Source: Ignavibacteria bacterium (GTDB lineage Bacteria; Bacteroidota; Ignavibacteria; Tepidaquicellales; Tepidaquicellaceae). From it: a DNA stretch of 64,000 bases. Position numbers and translations under genes: made by a program. Below, piece after piece: positions 44,314-53,299 of the stretch. The stretch lies in NCBI GenBank assembly GCA_016710985.1, contig JADJTX010000002.1, positions 62,001-126,000 on the forward strand, read 5' to 3'. Under the pieces are notes generated by a model. That model was given only the letters and a program-made list of their open reading frames with translations, searched no databases and was not told where the DNA came from. Position 1 is the stretch's first letter. Each line of letters begins with the position of its first letter.

Positions 44314-45816
44314 ATGAAAATTATTACTTTTATCTTATTAATTCTCACTTTGCATTTTACCGAACCTGCAGCTTCACCAAAAATTAATTTCGAAGAACTA
44401 ATGGTATCGTCAGAGCAGAATAACAATCTTATAAATGAAGCTCATAAGATTGCATTGTTTCAAAAGTTACCTGTTACAATTATGACATCGGATGGAGTAA
44501 TTATTGATGCAAAAGCGGTCGAATCCGGAAAGGTGGTCTATGCCGTAATTACCGATAAGGTGAATGTATTTAATAACGGGTATACGGCGTTTTATGAAGA
44601 CATTATTAATTCGGTTGAACTAAAAAACTCTAAAATCATCTATGCTGACGGAACTGTCACCGACAATTCCGGAGGCAAATTTAATTATGAAACTAACGAA
44701 AGTTTAGGAGCGGATGAATATCTTATGGTGCCCGACTGGACTTTTGATCGTGTATATTTATTCAGCAAGCAAAACGGAAATTTAATCGACACAGCATTTA
44801 TTCCTTCCTCTCCGTCGGTATTAGCGAGTCCTAAAATGGCTATGCAGCATTTTAACGGGAGAAGCATACTTGTTTCGGATCAGATCACTGATGGTGTCTA
44901 CAGGTTCGATACAAGCGGATCTTATATGGGAATATTTGCTCCGGCGGGAGGCGTTAACACAGCGATACTGGACAACATTCGCGGAATAAGATACCGGGCA
45001 AATTATAATCTGATGGTGTGTGTTGCAAGCGGAGCAAGCCAGAACACCATTCAGCAATTTGACACAGCCGGCGTTCATACCGGAACTTTCATCGGCAGCA
45101 CAAATTTAAACAGCCCGTTCGATATTTTAATAAGAGATAACGATATGCTGATCACAAATTCATCCGGTACAAACAGAATTACAAGGTTTGATTTGAACGG
45201 TAATTTTTTATCAAACTTTTATACCGGTACAAGCTTTGCATTTCCGCAGCAAATACAAAGATTACCTAATGGTAATATAATCGTTGCCGCTTTTTCTACT
45301 CCATCAGGTATAGCGGTACTGGATTCTAACGGGAGTTTTATGAGATTATTAACAGGCGCAACAGGTCTGAGATCCGTTTATTTATTAGACAACGGAAGAT
45401 ATTTGGTAACTAACGCCGGCGGCGTTCATGAAGTTGACAGTTCCAGCGGCGCAATTATACGGACTGTTGTAACAGGAGCTAACTATCAGTACATCACTTT
45501 ATATAAGCCTGACATGTTTGTATCGGTTGGCAGCAATGATAACGTAGTAACTAATAATTTTGAGCTGCACCAGAATTTTCCAAACCCCTTTAACCCTGTC
45601 ACCAATATTTCTTACAGCTTAACGAAGAAAGAGTTTGTTAAAGTAAAAGTGACTGACATTTCCGGGAAAGAAATTAAAACACTTGTAAATCAGATTCAGA
45701 CCGCGGGTAATTACTCGGTCAGGTTTAGCGACGAAGGACTGGCTTCGGGAATTTATTATTACTCAATTGAGACAGGAGATTTTAAACAGACAAGAAAAAT
45801 GATTTTGTTGAAATGA
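44314..45816 (+). CDS. Secreted NHL/TolB-like beta-propeller protein with T9SS sorting domain
   Basis: A 500-residue exported protein with a signal peptide (about 1-20). Residues 20-130 are a less clear N-terminal part with NVFNNGYTAFYEDI. From about 140 it has six-bladed-propeller-like repeats (DRVYLFSKQNGNLIDTAFIP, GVYRFDTSGSYMGIFAPAGG, TIQQFDTAGVHTGTFIGS, RITRFDLNGNFLSNFYTG). It ends with the T9SS type A sorting domain (NFPNPFNPVTNISYSLT, LVNQIQTAGNYSVRF, MILLK). Its domain plan and sorting sequence are close to the preceding gene, so the two are probably cotranscribed T9SS cargo. A terminator follows. Confidence 0.88.
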   Translation: MKIITFILLILTLHFTEPAASPKINFEELMVSSEQNNNLINEAHKIALFQKLPVTIMTSDGVIIDAKAVESGKVVYAVITDKVNVFNNGYTAFYEDIINSVELKNSKIIYADGTVTDNSGGKFNYETNESLGADEYLMVPDWTFDRVYLFSKQNGNLIDTAFIPSSPSVLASPKMAMQHFNGRSILVSDQITDGVYRFDTSGSYMGIFAPAGGVNTAILDNIRGIRYRANYNLMVCVASGASQNTIQQFDTAGVHTGTFIGSTNLNSPFDILIRDNDMLITNSSGTNRITRFDLNGNFLSNFYTGTSFAFPQQIQRLPNGNIIVAAFSTPSGIAVLDSNGSFMRLLTGATGLRSVYLLDNGRYLVTNAGGVHEVDSSSGAIIRTVVTGANYQYITLYKPDMFVSVGSNDNVVTNNFELHQNFPNPFNPVTNISYSLTKKEFVKVKVTDISGKEIKTLVNQIQTAGNYSVRFSDEGLASGIYYYSIETGDFKQTRKMILLK

Positions 45817-45843
45817 CTGTTGAGTAAACAGGTCTTGAGTAAA

Positions 45844-45875
45844 AGAGAGATTAGTTAATCTAATCTCTCTTTTTG
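45844..45875 (+). terminator. Intrinsic terminator after the two T9SS genes
   Basis: A perfect 11-bp stem, AGAGAGATTAG (45844-45854) and CTAATCTCTCT (45860-45870), with a five-base loop, followed by TTTTG. It lies 28 bases after the stop and between convergent genes, so it may also serve the minus-strand gene. Confidence 0.85.
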
Positions 45876-45916
45876 TTTAAAGTATAAAAAACTAAAAGCT
45901 CGTGTAGAAAATTTTA

Positions 45917-46387
45917 TTACCCGTCTTTGTATTTTGGAGGATTAATAACTTCAAGATTGAGATGCTTTTTTTCTTCTGGACTGATAGATCCGTAGCCCCA
46001 TAAGCCTCCGGATGCCTGTGCTACCTGCGTAGATAAGCTTAGCAAACTTTTATAAAGCTCTACTGCAAAATCCGGATCAAGTTTTGGAATTACGCTGTTG
46101 AGTTTGCTGAGTTCCTGATTTATTTTTTTACTTCTTTCTTCAACTTCTTTGGGCATCATTTCAATAAGCTGTTTCAGCGTCTCGTTAAAATTTTTGTCTA
46201 TCTCCTGGTAATAATTCTGAAGAATCGTGTGTTCATTTGCCCTAAAGTGAGTGATTTTAGATCCCCAGTCTATTTCTTTCTGATCTACATTGCCTTCTGC
46301 GCCTGCGATTAATAGTGTAACCAATGCCGGCGTCATCAGCATCAGACTGGCTTCATCTTCCTTGAGGTTTTTAAATTCGTGTATCAT
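45917..46387 (-). CDS. TerB-like helical protein
   Basis: A 156-residue, mainly helical cytoplasmic protein. It has a segment resembling the first helices of the TerB (tellurite resistance) fold, PALVTLLIAGAEGNVDQKEI with the acidic D-Q-K-E-I turn, then a Lys/Glu-rich middle and SLSTQVAQASGGLWGYGSIS near the end. The TerB assignment is tentative. No partner genes of tellurite operons are nearby. It is convergent with the T9SS gene, divergent from the small membrane protein at 46550. Confidence 0.6.
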   Translation of the reverse strand: MIHEFKNLKEDEASLMLMTPALVTLLIAGAEGNVDQKEIDWGSKITHFRANEHTILQNYYQEIDKNFNETLKQLIEMMPKEVEERSKKINQELSKLNSVIPKLDPDFAVELYKSLLSLSTQVAQASGGLWGYGSISPEEKKHLNLEVINPPKYKDG

Positions 46388-46549
46388 TAGATTTGATTTA
46401 TTAATTTATTACAAATAGCATAAAATTCTTTTAAGTATAAAGGAAGAATTTAAATCATTGAAATTATTCTTTTAAAAAACTTTTGCATATTATTGTGTAT
46501 TTAAAAATCATTTCATTATTACAATATTGACTTTAAAAAATTACACGTT

Positions 46550-46924
46550 TTGAAAAAAAATAAATCTCCGGAAAATAACAATTACGGAAAGTATCTTTTT
46601 GCAGGTGTATTGCTTGCTGCAATTATACTGATCTTTTTCTCGCGGTCAGATGATGATGAAGTTCAGGTAACAAAAAAGACTGTTCATGTCTGGGCAGCTG
46701 AAACAGATTCAATGTTCGTTAAAGACTGTTATGATAAGTACAAACCCCAGGTAAAGGACGATCTTGTAAAGCAGGAAACGATGAAATTGTTTTGCAGATG
46801 CATGCTGGAAAAAGTAAAATCAGAATATGATGAAGGTGATCTGGATAAAATAAAAGATATTGAAATAAAAAAATGGGATTCTGAATGCCGTGATAAAATT
46901 TTAAATTCGAATTTTTTAAAATAA
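46550..46924 (+). CDS. Small membrane-anchored cysteine-containing protein of unknown function
   Basis: A 124-residue protein not assigned to a family. A short cytoplasmic N-terminus is followed by one transmembrane segment (about 15-31, LFAGVLLAAIILIFF), then a soluble outer part with four Cys residues (VKDCYDKY, KLFCRCMLEKV, DSECRD), possibly paired as disulfides. The length is small and the helical outer part is charged. The start is TTG at 46550. The gene is 40 bases upstream of lplA in the same direction, so cotranscription is possible. A role with lipoate is only a guess. Confidence 0.6.
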   Translation: MKKNKSPENNNYGKYLFAGVLLAAIILIFFSRSDDDEVQVTKKTVHVWAAETDSMFVKDCYDKYKPQVKDDLVKQETMKLFCRCMLEKVKSEYDEGDLDKIKDIEIKKWDSECRDKILNSNFLK

Positions 46925-46964
46925 ACACAGCGGTCTTTTGTAGTTTTGAAAAAATAATTTACAT

Positions 46965-47957
46965 ATGCTGTTAATTGATAATAAAAATAATAACGATCCT
47001 TTTTTAAATCTTGCTCTTGAAGAGTACTGTGTCAGAAATCTTGATATGAGCGAAGATTATCTTTTACTCTATGTTAATAACCCTTCAGTAATAATTGGAA
47101 AGCACCAAAATACAATTGAAGAGATCAATAATGATTTTGTAAAAGAGAAGCGGATTCATGTTGTAAGAAGAATTTCCGGTGGCGGGGCAGTATATCATGA
47201 TAGTGGTAATCTGAATTTCAGCTTTATGACAAAATATACACAGCAAAGCATTCATAATTTTAAAAAGTTTACCGGACCGGTGATTGATATGCTGGCAAAT
47301 TTAGGAATAAAAGCTGAACTCAACGGAAGAAATGATATCACGGTAAACGAAAGAAAAATTTCGGGTAATGCACAGTTCACTGATACAAAATCCATGTTTA
47401 GTCACGGAACCCTTTTGTTCAATTCTGACCTGGAGAATGTTGTAAAAGCTCTTAACGTAAAGCAGGATAAAATTTTAAGCAAAGGAATAAAATCTGTAAA
47501 AAGCCGCATTGCCAATATTGTAGAGTTCACCAAGGAAGATCTTTCCATTGAAGAGTTTAAAAGCAAACTCATACAAACTATTTTTAAAAAAGAGCATTCT
47601 GAAATTATTTTTAATTTATCCGATGAACAGTGGAAAGATGTTTATAGATTATCTGATTCCAAATACCGTTCATGGGAGTGGAATTACGGCAGATCTCCCG
47701 AGTTTAATATCCGGAAAATAAACCGGTTTGGTTTTGGTCAGATTGACCTGAGACTTCATGTTAAAGACGGGATAATAACTGATTTAAAAATTTACGGTGA
47801 CTTTTTAGGTCACGGCGAACTTTCCGAAATAGAAAAAAAACTGATTGGAATAAAATATAAAAAAGATTCAGTAACAGATGCGCTAAAAGATTCCGATTTA
47901 CAATTGTATTTCGGAAATATCAGTTTAGAAGAGTTTGTTTATTTTATTTTAAACTAA
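46965..47957 (+). CDS. lplA: Lipoate-protein ligase A
   Basis: A 330-residue enzyme that attaches lipoate to E2 and GcvH proteins by ATP-dependent activation. The conserved BPL_LplA_LipB domain shows LNLALEEYC, NNPSVIIGKHQNTIEEIN, the lipoate pocket RRISGGGAVYHDSGNLNFSF (residues 68-87) and NDITVNERKISGNAQF with the catalytic-site Lys. The C-terminal accessory domain (about 245-325) has FGFGQIDLRLHVKDGIITDL. The length is that of full LplA with its C-terminal domain, so it can use free lipoate. A terminator follows at 48070. Confidence 0.93.
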   Translation: MLLIDNKNNNDPFLNLALEEYCVRNLDMSEDYLLLYVNNPSVIIGKHQNTIEEINNDFVKEKRIHVVRRISGGGAVYHDSGNLNFSFMTKYTQQSIHNFKKFTGPVIDMLANLGIKAELNGRNDITVNERKISGNAQFTDTKSMFSHGTLLFNSDLENVVKALNVKQDKILSKGIKSVKSRIANIVEFTKEDLSIEEFKSKLIQTIFKKEHSEIIFNLSDEQWKDVYRLSDSKYRSWEWNYGRSPEFNIRKINRFGFGQIDLRLHVKDGIITDLKIYGDFLGHGELSEIEKKLIGIKYKKDSVTDALKDSDLQLYFGNISLEEFVYFILN

Positions 47958-48069
47958 TTTTTTTTTGTATACATTATTGGGAATCTTTTAAATACCACTT
48001 AAGTTAGGAATATCAGCTTGCCAGACAAGCAAATGTTCTTTCATATTTGTTCTTCCTTTAATTAATCTT

Positions 48070-48128
48070 CACACAATAATTTTACTTAATTTATTAAGTT
48101 TAAAAGTTGTGTGGAGGTTTTTTATTTT
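48070..48128 (+). terminator. Probable terminator after lplA
   Basis: A stem between CACACAA (48070-48076) and TTGTGTG (48107-48113), extended by imperfect A/T pairing with a TTTA loop, is followed by GGTTTTTTATTTTA. It lies about 110 bases after the lplA stop and just before the convergent recN gene. Confidence 0.6.
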
Positions 48129-48139
48129 AGGGCAAAAAT

Positions 48140-49852
48140 TCAGTTATTTATCAGTTCAAGTGCGCTTTTTACAGAGGCTTCCGTAACTTTCTCTCCGCTG
48201 ATTAGTTTTGCTACTTCGTTTATTTTTTCTTCTTCGGAAAGGTTCTTTATACCGGCAATAGTTTCGTTTTTATCTCCTTTTTTACTGATATGAAAATGAT
48301 TATCGCTCATTGCGGCAATTTGAGGAAGATGAGTAATGCAGATTATTTGATGAGACTTTGATAATTTCTTTAAAATTTTTCCGACTTTCTGAGCAACTCT
48401 TCCGCTTATTCCTGCATCAATTTCATCAAATACCAAAATCTCAATATTATCTTTTTCCGACAGCACTGTTTTTATTGCCAGCATGATCCGGGAAATCTCA
48501 CCACCGGAAGCAGATTTCTGTAAAGGTGTGAATTCAAACCCTTTGTTTGTCTTAATTAAAAATTCAACGTCATTGAATCCTTTGTTTCCGAGTTTTATAT
48601 ACTCTTTTGATAGTTTGTATGATAAAATATCTTTCTCGCTGCCGGTAATGTTATTTATCCTTACTTTAAACTCTGCATTCTCTAGTCCAACTTCTTTCAG
48701 TATAATATTTATGTTTTTTTCAAGATCTTCGGACTTCTTTTTCCTTTTTTCAAATATTTTTTTTCCCGTAGAAAATACAGCCTCTTTTTTGATACTTATT
48801 TCTTTAAAAAGTTTTTCGAGTTCAAAATCAAAATTTTCAGCGAATATCAGTTCTTTTTGAAGCGTATCTGCTCTTATTATCAATTCTTCCAGACTTAATG
48901 AGTATTTCTTTTTTAAATGATTAATATCATTCAAACGGTTTCTTATCTGTTCAATTTTTTCGTTATCAAAATTTATTCTGTCTCTGTAGCTGTTAAGTGA
49001 ATCTGAACTTTCCTTCACAAGAACATATGAGTTATCAAGGTCTTTAATTATTTTTTCAATATCCGTATCATATTCAGCTATCTTTTTTAAATCTTTAATT
49101 GCAGAATTTATCAGGCCGGTCGAATTTATTTCATCTTCATAAAGTAATTTCAACGCATTGCTTATCCCGGTTGTAATATTTTCTGTGTTTTCGAGTTTAT
49201 TAAGTTCGTTAGTGAGTTCTGAATCTTCCCCTGTAATCAAACTCAGATTATTCAATTCTTTTAGTTCAAATTCCAGGAAACTTCTTTTTGATATCAGCTC
49301 ATCTTTTTTAGTTATTAATTCACTGTAATTTTTTATTAATTCTTTCATTTCCTCAAAATCACTACCGTACTTTTTAAGTAAATCTTTTTCATCACAGTAA
49401 TTATCTAAAATTTCAATATGAGTATCTTTATTTAATAACGACTGGTGATCATTTTGAGAGTGAATGTCAATTATTACATTTCCAAACGACTTCATCTCCG
49501 AAATATTTACGGGATTATCATTTATGAAATTCCGGCTAACTCCTTTTCGTAGTAATTCTCTTCTTAAAATCACACTGCCTGAAACGTCTTCATCTTCAGG
49601 TAATATCTTCCGCAGATAATCCGTTAAGATTCTGTTATTTTCAAAATTAAAATGACCCTCTACAACAAGTTTGTCCTCCTCCGGCTTCATCTTTGAATAA
49701 TCTGCCCTCTCGCCAAGTATCATAGCCAGCGCATCCAGTATAATTGATTTACCCGCACCGGTTTCTCCTGTAAGTATATTCAGTCCGCTCTTAAAAATTA
49801 ACTCAGCTTCTTTTATGATCAGATAATTTTTAATATAAAGTTTCTCTATCAT
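48140..49852 (-). CDS. recN: DNA repair ATPase RecN
   Basis: A 570-residue SMC-like ATPase for double-strand-break repair. The N-terminal Walker A is GETGAGKSIILDALAMILG (residues 30-48). A central coiled coil (about 155-370) has a hinge-like middle. The C-terminal part has the signature SASGGEISRIMLAIKTVL and Walker B EILVFDEIDAGISGR, then HLPQIAAMSDNHFHISK. Length and motif order are those of full RecN. It lies on the same strand as dnaA, 330 bases downstream; the two are separated by a large palindrome. No LexA-type box was recognised upstream. Confidence 0.95.
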   Translation of the reverse strand: MIEKLYIKNYLIIKEAELIFKSGLNILTGETGAGKSIILDALAMILGERADYSKMKPEEDKLVVEGHFNFENNRILTDYLRKILPEDEDVSGSVILRRELLRKGVSRNFINDNPVNISEMKSFGNVIIDIHSQNDHQSLLNKDTHIEILDNYCDEKDLLKKYGSDFEEMKELIKNYSELITKKDELISKRSFLEFELKELNNLSLITGEDSELTNELNKLENTENITTGISNALKLLYEDEINSTGLINSAIKDLKKIAEYDTDIEKIIKDLDNSYVLVKESSDSLNSYRDRINFDNEKIEQIRNRLNDINHLKKKYSLSLEELIIRADTLQKELIFAENFDFELEKLFKEISIKKEAVFSTGKKIFEKRKKKSEDLEKNINIILKEVGLENAEFKVRINNITGSEKDILSYKLSKEYIKLGNKGFNDVEFLIKTNKGFEFTPLQKSASGGEISRIMLAIKTVLSEKDNIEILVFDEIDAGISGRVAQKVGKILKKLSKSHQIICITHLPQIAAMSDNHFHISKKGDKNETIAGIKNLSEEEKINEVAKLISGEKVTEASVKSALELINN

Positions 49853-50026
49853 TATTATTTAATATATAAAATATTAGTAGCAGTAGTAGTGGTGTTAGTT
49901 TTGTCAGTATGTACATGCATCCTTTAGTCTGCTGCTCAGACAGCCTTAGTAAGATGTTAATAAAAATAGCTTAATTAGGAAAAATTAACAATTGAAGTTA
50001 CAGTGGTTTTAAAATTACTTCAAAGT

Positions 50027-50075
50027 TGTCAGTAAAGTATACTTATTAATAAGATACTGATAACTTACTGACAAG
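50027..50075. repeat. Nested palindrome between dnaA and recN
   Basis: Outer arms TTGTCAGTAA (50027-50036) and TTACTGACAA (50066-50075) are perfect complements. Inside are AGTAT / ATACT and a central CTTATTAATAAG palindrome, so almost the whole 49 bases can fold. It is 108 bases downstream of the dnaA stop and has no T-tract. It may be a terminator of dnaA or a protein-binding site. The rest of the 330-base gap holds only a weak hairpin around GTCTGCTGCTCAGAC (49928-49942). Confidence 0.75.
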
Positions 50076-50182
50076 TATAAAAAGGCAAAAGCAATGTTGT
50101 CAAAAACATTAAGTTTTTAAAAAGGTAAAATTTTCTGCGCGTAAAGTGTTAAGGATAAGTTAAGGTGGTTTCAGAAAATTAA

Positions 50183-51712
50183 TCAGAGATTTTTCAAAAG
50201 CTCTTTAATTTCTAATATCTGATTTAATACATCTTTATCCTTCTTTGTAAGATTTGAAACGGAGTGATATGAGTAAAGTACGGTTGCATGGTCCTTTCCT
50301 CCGAAATTCAGCCCTATTGTTTCGAGCGTAAGGGAGGTTAGCTCTTTTGCGAGAAACATTGCCACCTGTCGGGCAAATGCAATGTCTTTTGTTCTTTTTC
50401 TTGAAAGTATCTGGTTCTCTGAAATATTGTAGTATCCGGCGACAGTGTAAATAATGTTTTCTATGGAAATATTTTTTGCTCTTCTTACATTGCCTACAAC
50501 GCGGCTGATCACATTTTCGGCAATTTCGAGATTTACTTCGCCTCTGAACCGCAAGACACTGTCTGCAATGATTCCGACAATACAGCCTTCAATGGTCCTG
50601 ATGCTGTCCTTTACGTTTGTTGCTATAAAATGGATAACCTCTTCGGGAGCGTCAATGTTTGTTTCTTCAAACTTTTTCTGAATAATTGCAACTCTCATTT
50701 CCCAGTTAGGCGGCTGCATGTCAACAGTAATTCCCCATTGAAATCTTGAAATGAGTCTTTCTTCAATTCCCTTTATCTGACTAATAGGTTTGTCGCTCGA
50801 AAAAATTATATGCTTCTTTTCATTATAAAGTGTGTTGAAAATCTGATACATAAAATCCTGAGTTTTTTCCTTTCCGCTTAAATACTGAATGTCGTCAAGT
50901 ATTAACACATCAAGAGACTTATAAAACGAATCAAGTTTTTTTGTACCGTTTCTGTTGGAAGAAAAATCAATGCGGCTTTGAGCGATATTGGTTGTGAACT
51001 GTGTTGTAAAATCAGGAGCTGTTGTATAATAGATTTTTTTGTCCGGAAATTTTTTAAAAATTTCATTACCTATCGCCTGTACAAGATGAGTTTTACCCAG
51101 ACCAACACCACCGTAAACGAAAAAAGGGTTATAGGTTTTTCCGGGGTTATTTGTAATCGCGTAAGCTGCCGCAACTGCAAGCTCATTGCTTTCGCCTTTT
51201 ACAAAATTATCAAAAATATGTTTCTGATTCAGATTAGAATTAAATTCTTCATCAAAACCGGAATCAACAGATTTAATATTGTCAAAAATATTCTTTCCGG
51301 ATGAAAGTTCTATTACATTTGATTTTGGCTCGGAAGCGGGTACATTTTTTTCTTTATCGGAATTGCTGAATAAACCCATTTGAGTGATCTCGTAATTAAG
51401 TCTTCCATCGGCACCAAGCAAAGTTTCGACAATTTTAGATATGATTTTATTGTATCTGCTTTCAATTAAACTGTAATAATCTTCGCTGGGAACAATAATG
51501 GTAAGAATATTATTATCCAGGCTTTTTGGAACGATCACCGAAAACCATGTATTAACTTCGCTGGACTTTAAATTATCGGAAAGAAGCTCAATAAATTTAG
51601 TCCACACCGAATGAGCTCTTAATTCAGATTCTGTTTTGAGATTACCGGACTCGCTATTTTGATTTACTATTTCAGAACTATTATCTAAAGAAGAAGGAAA
51701 ATTATTTGTCAC
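50183..51712 (-). CDS. dnaA: Chromosomal replication initiator protein DnaA
   Basis: A 509-residue initiator. Domain I is about 34-105 (VWTKFIELLSDNLKSSEVNT), domain II is a variable linker (about 110-160), domain III the AAA+ ATPase with Walker A GGVGLGKT (201-208) and Walker B VLILDDIQYL. Domain IV has the DNA-binding signature GLNFGGKDHATVLYSYHSV near the C-terminus. It opens replication by binding DnaA boxes at the origin. Unlike the common dnaA-dnaN-recF order, here its neighbours are recN and alr. The upstream region contains a long palindrome (51866) and may be the origin. Confidence 0.96.
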   Translation of the reverse strand: MTNNFPSSLDNSSEIVNQNSESGNLKTESELRAHSVWTKFIELLSDNLKSSEVNTWFSVIVPKSLDNNILTIIVPSEDYYSLIESRYNKIISKIVETLLGADGRLNYEITQMGLFSNSDKEKNVPASEPKSNVIELSSGKNIFDNIKSVDSGFDEEFNSNLNQKHIFDNFVKGESNELAVAAAYAITNNPGKTYNPFFVYGGVGLGKTHLVQAIGNEIFKKFPDKKIYYTTAPDFTTQFTTNIAQSRIDFSSNRNGTKKLDSFYKSLDVLILDDIQYLSGKEKTQDFMYQIFNTLYNEKKHIIFSSDKPISQIKGIEERLISRFQWGITVDMQPPNWEMRVAIIQKKFEETNIDAPEEVIHFIATNVKDSIRTIEGCIVGIIADSVLRFRGEVNLEIAENVISRVVGNVRRAKNISIENIIYTVAGYYNISENQILSRKRTKDIAFARQVAMFLAKELTSLTLETIGLNFGGKDHATVLYSYHSVSNLTKKDKDVLNQILEIKELLKNL

Positions 51713-51865
51713 GCTAAGAGTTTTAAAAAATTATTAACAAATGAAAGTTAGTTAATATTTTACTTTATGTACCGTAATAAAATTGACGGGGAAAATTTTT
51801 TAAAAACCGGACTTTTCAACAAAATTAACAAATCTTAACCGCTATATATTAATAGGTGTTAAGGA

Positions 51866-51918
51866 TGTGTAAATAAGTTATTAACAATGATTGTTAATAA
51901 TAATGATTTGTTTACACA
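51866..51918. other. Large palindrome upstream of dnaA, candidate replication origin element
   Basis: In the 413-base divergent gap between dnaA and alr, TGTGTAAA (51866-51873) and TTTACACA (51911-51918) are inverted and flank the perfect inverted repeat TTATTAACAAT / ATTGTTAATAA (51878-51900). TTTACACA resembles the 3' part of a DnaA box (TTATnCACA), with mismatches. The surrounding DNA is very AT-rich. This fits an origin or dnaA autoregulatory site. No perfect TTATCCACA box is present, so the call is tentative. The remaining gap sequence shows nothing else. Confidence 0.4.
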
Positions 51919-52125
51919 AAGTCAGAATAATTTAAAGAGCAAATTTACAATTGTCAACAAGTTACTAACAGAAATTTTTAAGTAATTTATCTTAGATAAT
52001 ATTACTTAAACTGTTTTATATAGTCAAGTTTGATTTTATAATAAATTAAAAATTTCTGAAAATATTTTCGCAAGAAAGATAAATAAATAAATTCTTTTTA
52101 GTTAAAAGTTTTTTTACTTTGAAAA

Positions 52126-53289
52126 ATGAATTTTAAAAATCGAGGTAAAAGTTATCCTGATACCTATGCGGAAATAGATTTAAACACACTCAAAAAAAAC
52201 TTTAAGGCAATAAAAAATTTTTCAAATAAGGGATCAGCCGGTGAAGTAAAGATATGTTCAATAGTTAAGGCAAACGCTTACGGGCACGGGATGAATGAGG
52301 TGGGAAATTTTTTATCTGAATCGGGAACAGATTATCTCGGGACGGCAGATTATGAAGAATCAATACAGCTAAGCGATCACATTAAAAAATTTTCTAAAAA
52401 AAATACTCCTGTTCTTTGTCTTGGAATTCTGACAGATAAAAAAATTTTTGAAGACATTGCCGGCAGAAACATTGATGTGACAATTACTGATTTTAAAATC
52501 GCATCTCAGCTCAATGACTTTGCAAAAAGCAGAAACACGATCATAAACATTCAGATTCAGGTTGATTCGGGTATTAACAGAATAGGTTTTAAAATTAAAG
52601 ACGTTTCCGAAGCAGTAAATAAGATAACCGGGTTAAAAAATCTAAGACTAAAAGGCATATATTCCCATTTTGCAACAAGTGAGATTCAAAACAACAGTTA
52701 TTCTGTAAAACAGCTCAGAGAATTTAAAGCCCTGGTGATGGAACTGGAGCAAAATACAGTAAAGTTTGATCTGAGACATATCAGCAACTCCGGGGGTATA
52801 TTAAACTTTAAAGATGATTATTTTAATATGGTGCGTCCGGGAATTTCTTTATACGGATATTACCCGGACAGAAAAAAAGCCGTGAAAGATATCGGTATAA
52901 AACCCATAATGAGTTTAAAGACAAAGGTAAAATTTATCAAAACTCTTGACAGGAATCAGAGTATATCATACGGGAGAAAATATTTCACAAAGTCCAGAAC
53001 CAAAATAGCATCATTGCCATTAGGCTATGGTGATGGTTATTCGAGGTTATTGAGCAACAAAGCCAGCGTTTACATAAACGGCGGGTATTACAGAATAGCC
53101 GGAACGGTTTGCATGGACTGGGTGATGGTCGATATAGGGATAGATTCAACGATTAAAGTTAATGATGAAGTAATAGTTTTCGGCAAAGAATATCCGGCAT
53201 ACAAGCTTTCTGAATTAATGGGAACAATACCATATGAAATTATATGCAACATTTCACAAAGAGTAAAAAGAATTTACACAGGGAAATAA
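52126..53289 (+). CDS. alr: Alanine racemase
   Basis: A 387-residue PLP enzyme that makes D-alanine for peptidoglycan. The PLP Lys is in ICSIVKANAYGHG (Lys48). The TIM barrel continues with IQVDSGINRIGFK, LKGIYSHFATSE and HISNSGGILN. In the C-terminal domain the catalytic Tyr is in SISYGRKYFTK, then LPLGYGDGYSRLLSNKASVY and AGTVCMDWVMVDIG. No MurF fusion is present. It starts the plus-strand run of genes that continues to UvrC, and the next gene follows after ten bases. Confidence 0.95.
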   Translation: MNFKNRGKSYPDTYAEIDLNTLKKNFKAIKNFSNKGSAGEVKICSIVKANAYGHGMNEVGNFLSESGTDYLGTADYEESIQLSDHIKKFSKKNTPVLCLGILTDKKIFEDIAGRNIDVTITDFKIASQLNDFAKSRNTIINIQIQVDSGINRIGFKIKDVSEAVNKITGLKNLRLKGIYSHFATSEIQNNSYSVKQLREFKALVMELEQNTVKFDLRHISNSGGILNFKDDYFNMVRPGISLYGYYPDRKKAVKDIGIKPIMSLKTKVKFIKTLDRNQSISYGRKYFTKSRTKIASLPLGYGDGYSRLLSNKASVYINGGYYRIAGTVCMDWVMVDIGIDSTIKVNDEVIVFGKEYPAYKLSELMGTIPYEIICNISQRVKRIYTGK

Positions 53290-53299
53290 AACATTACAG

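Noticed and set aside
52126..53289. MurF-Alr fusion as in many Bacteroidota
   Set aside because: The gene has only the alanine racemase part and normal length.
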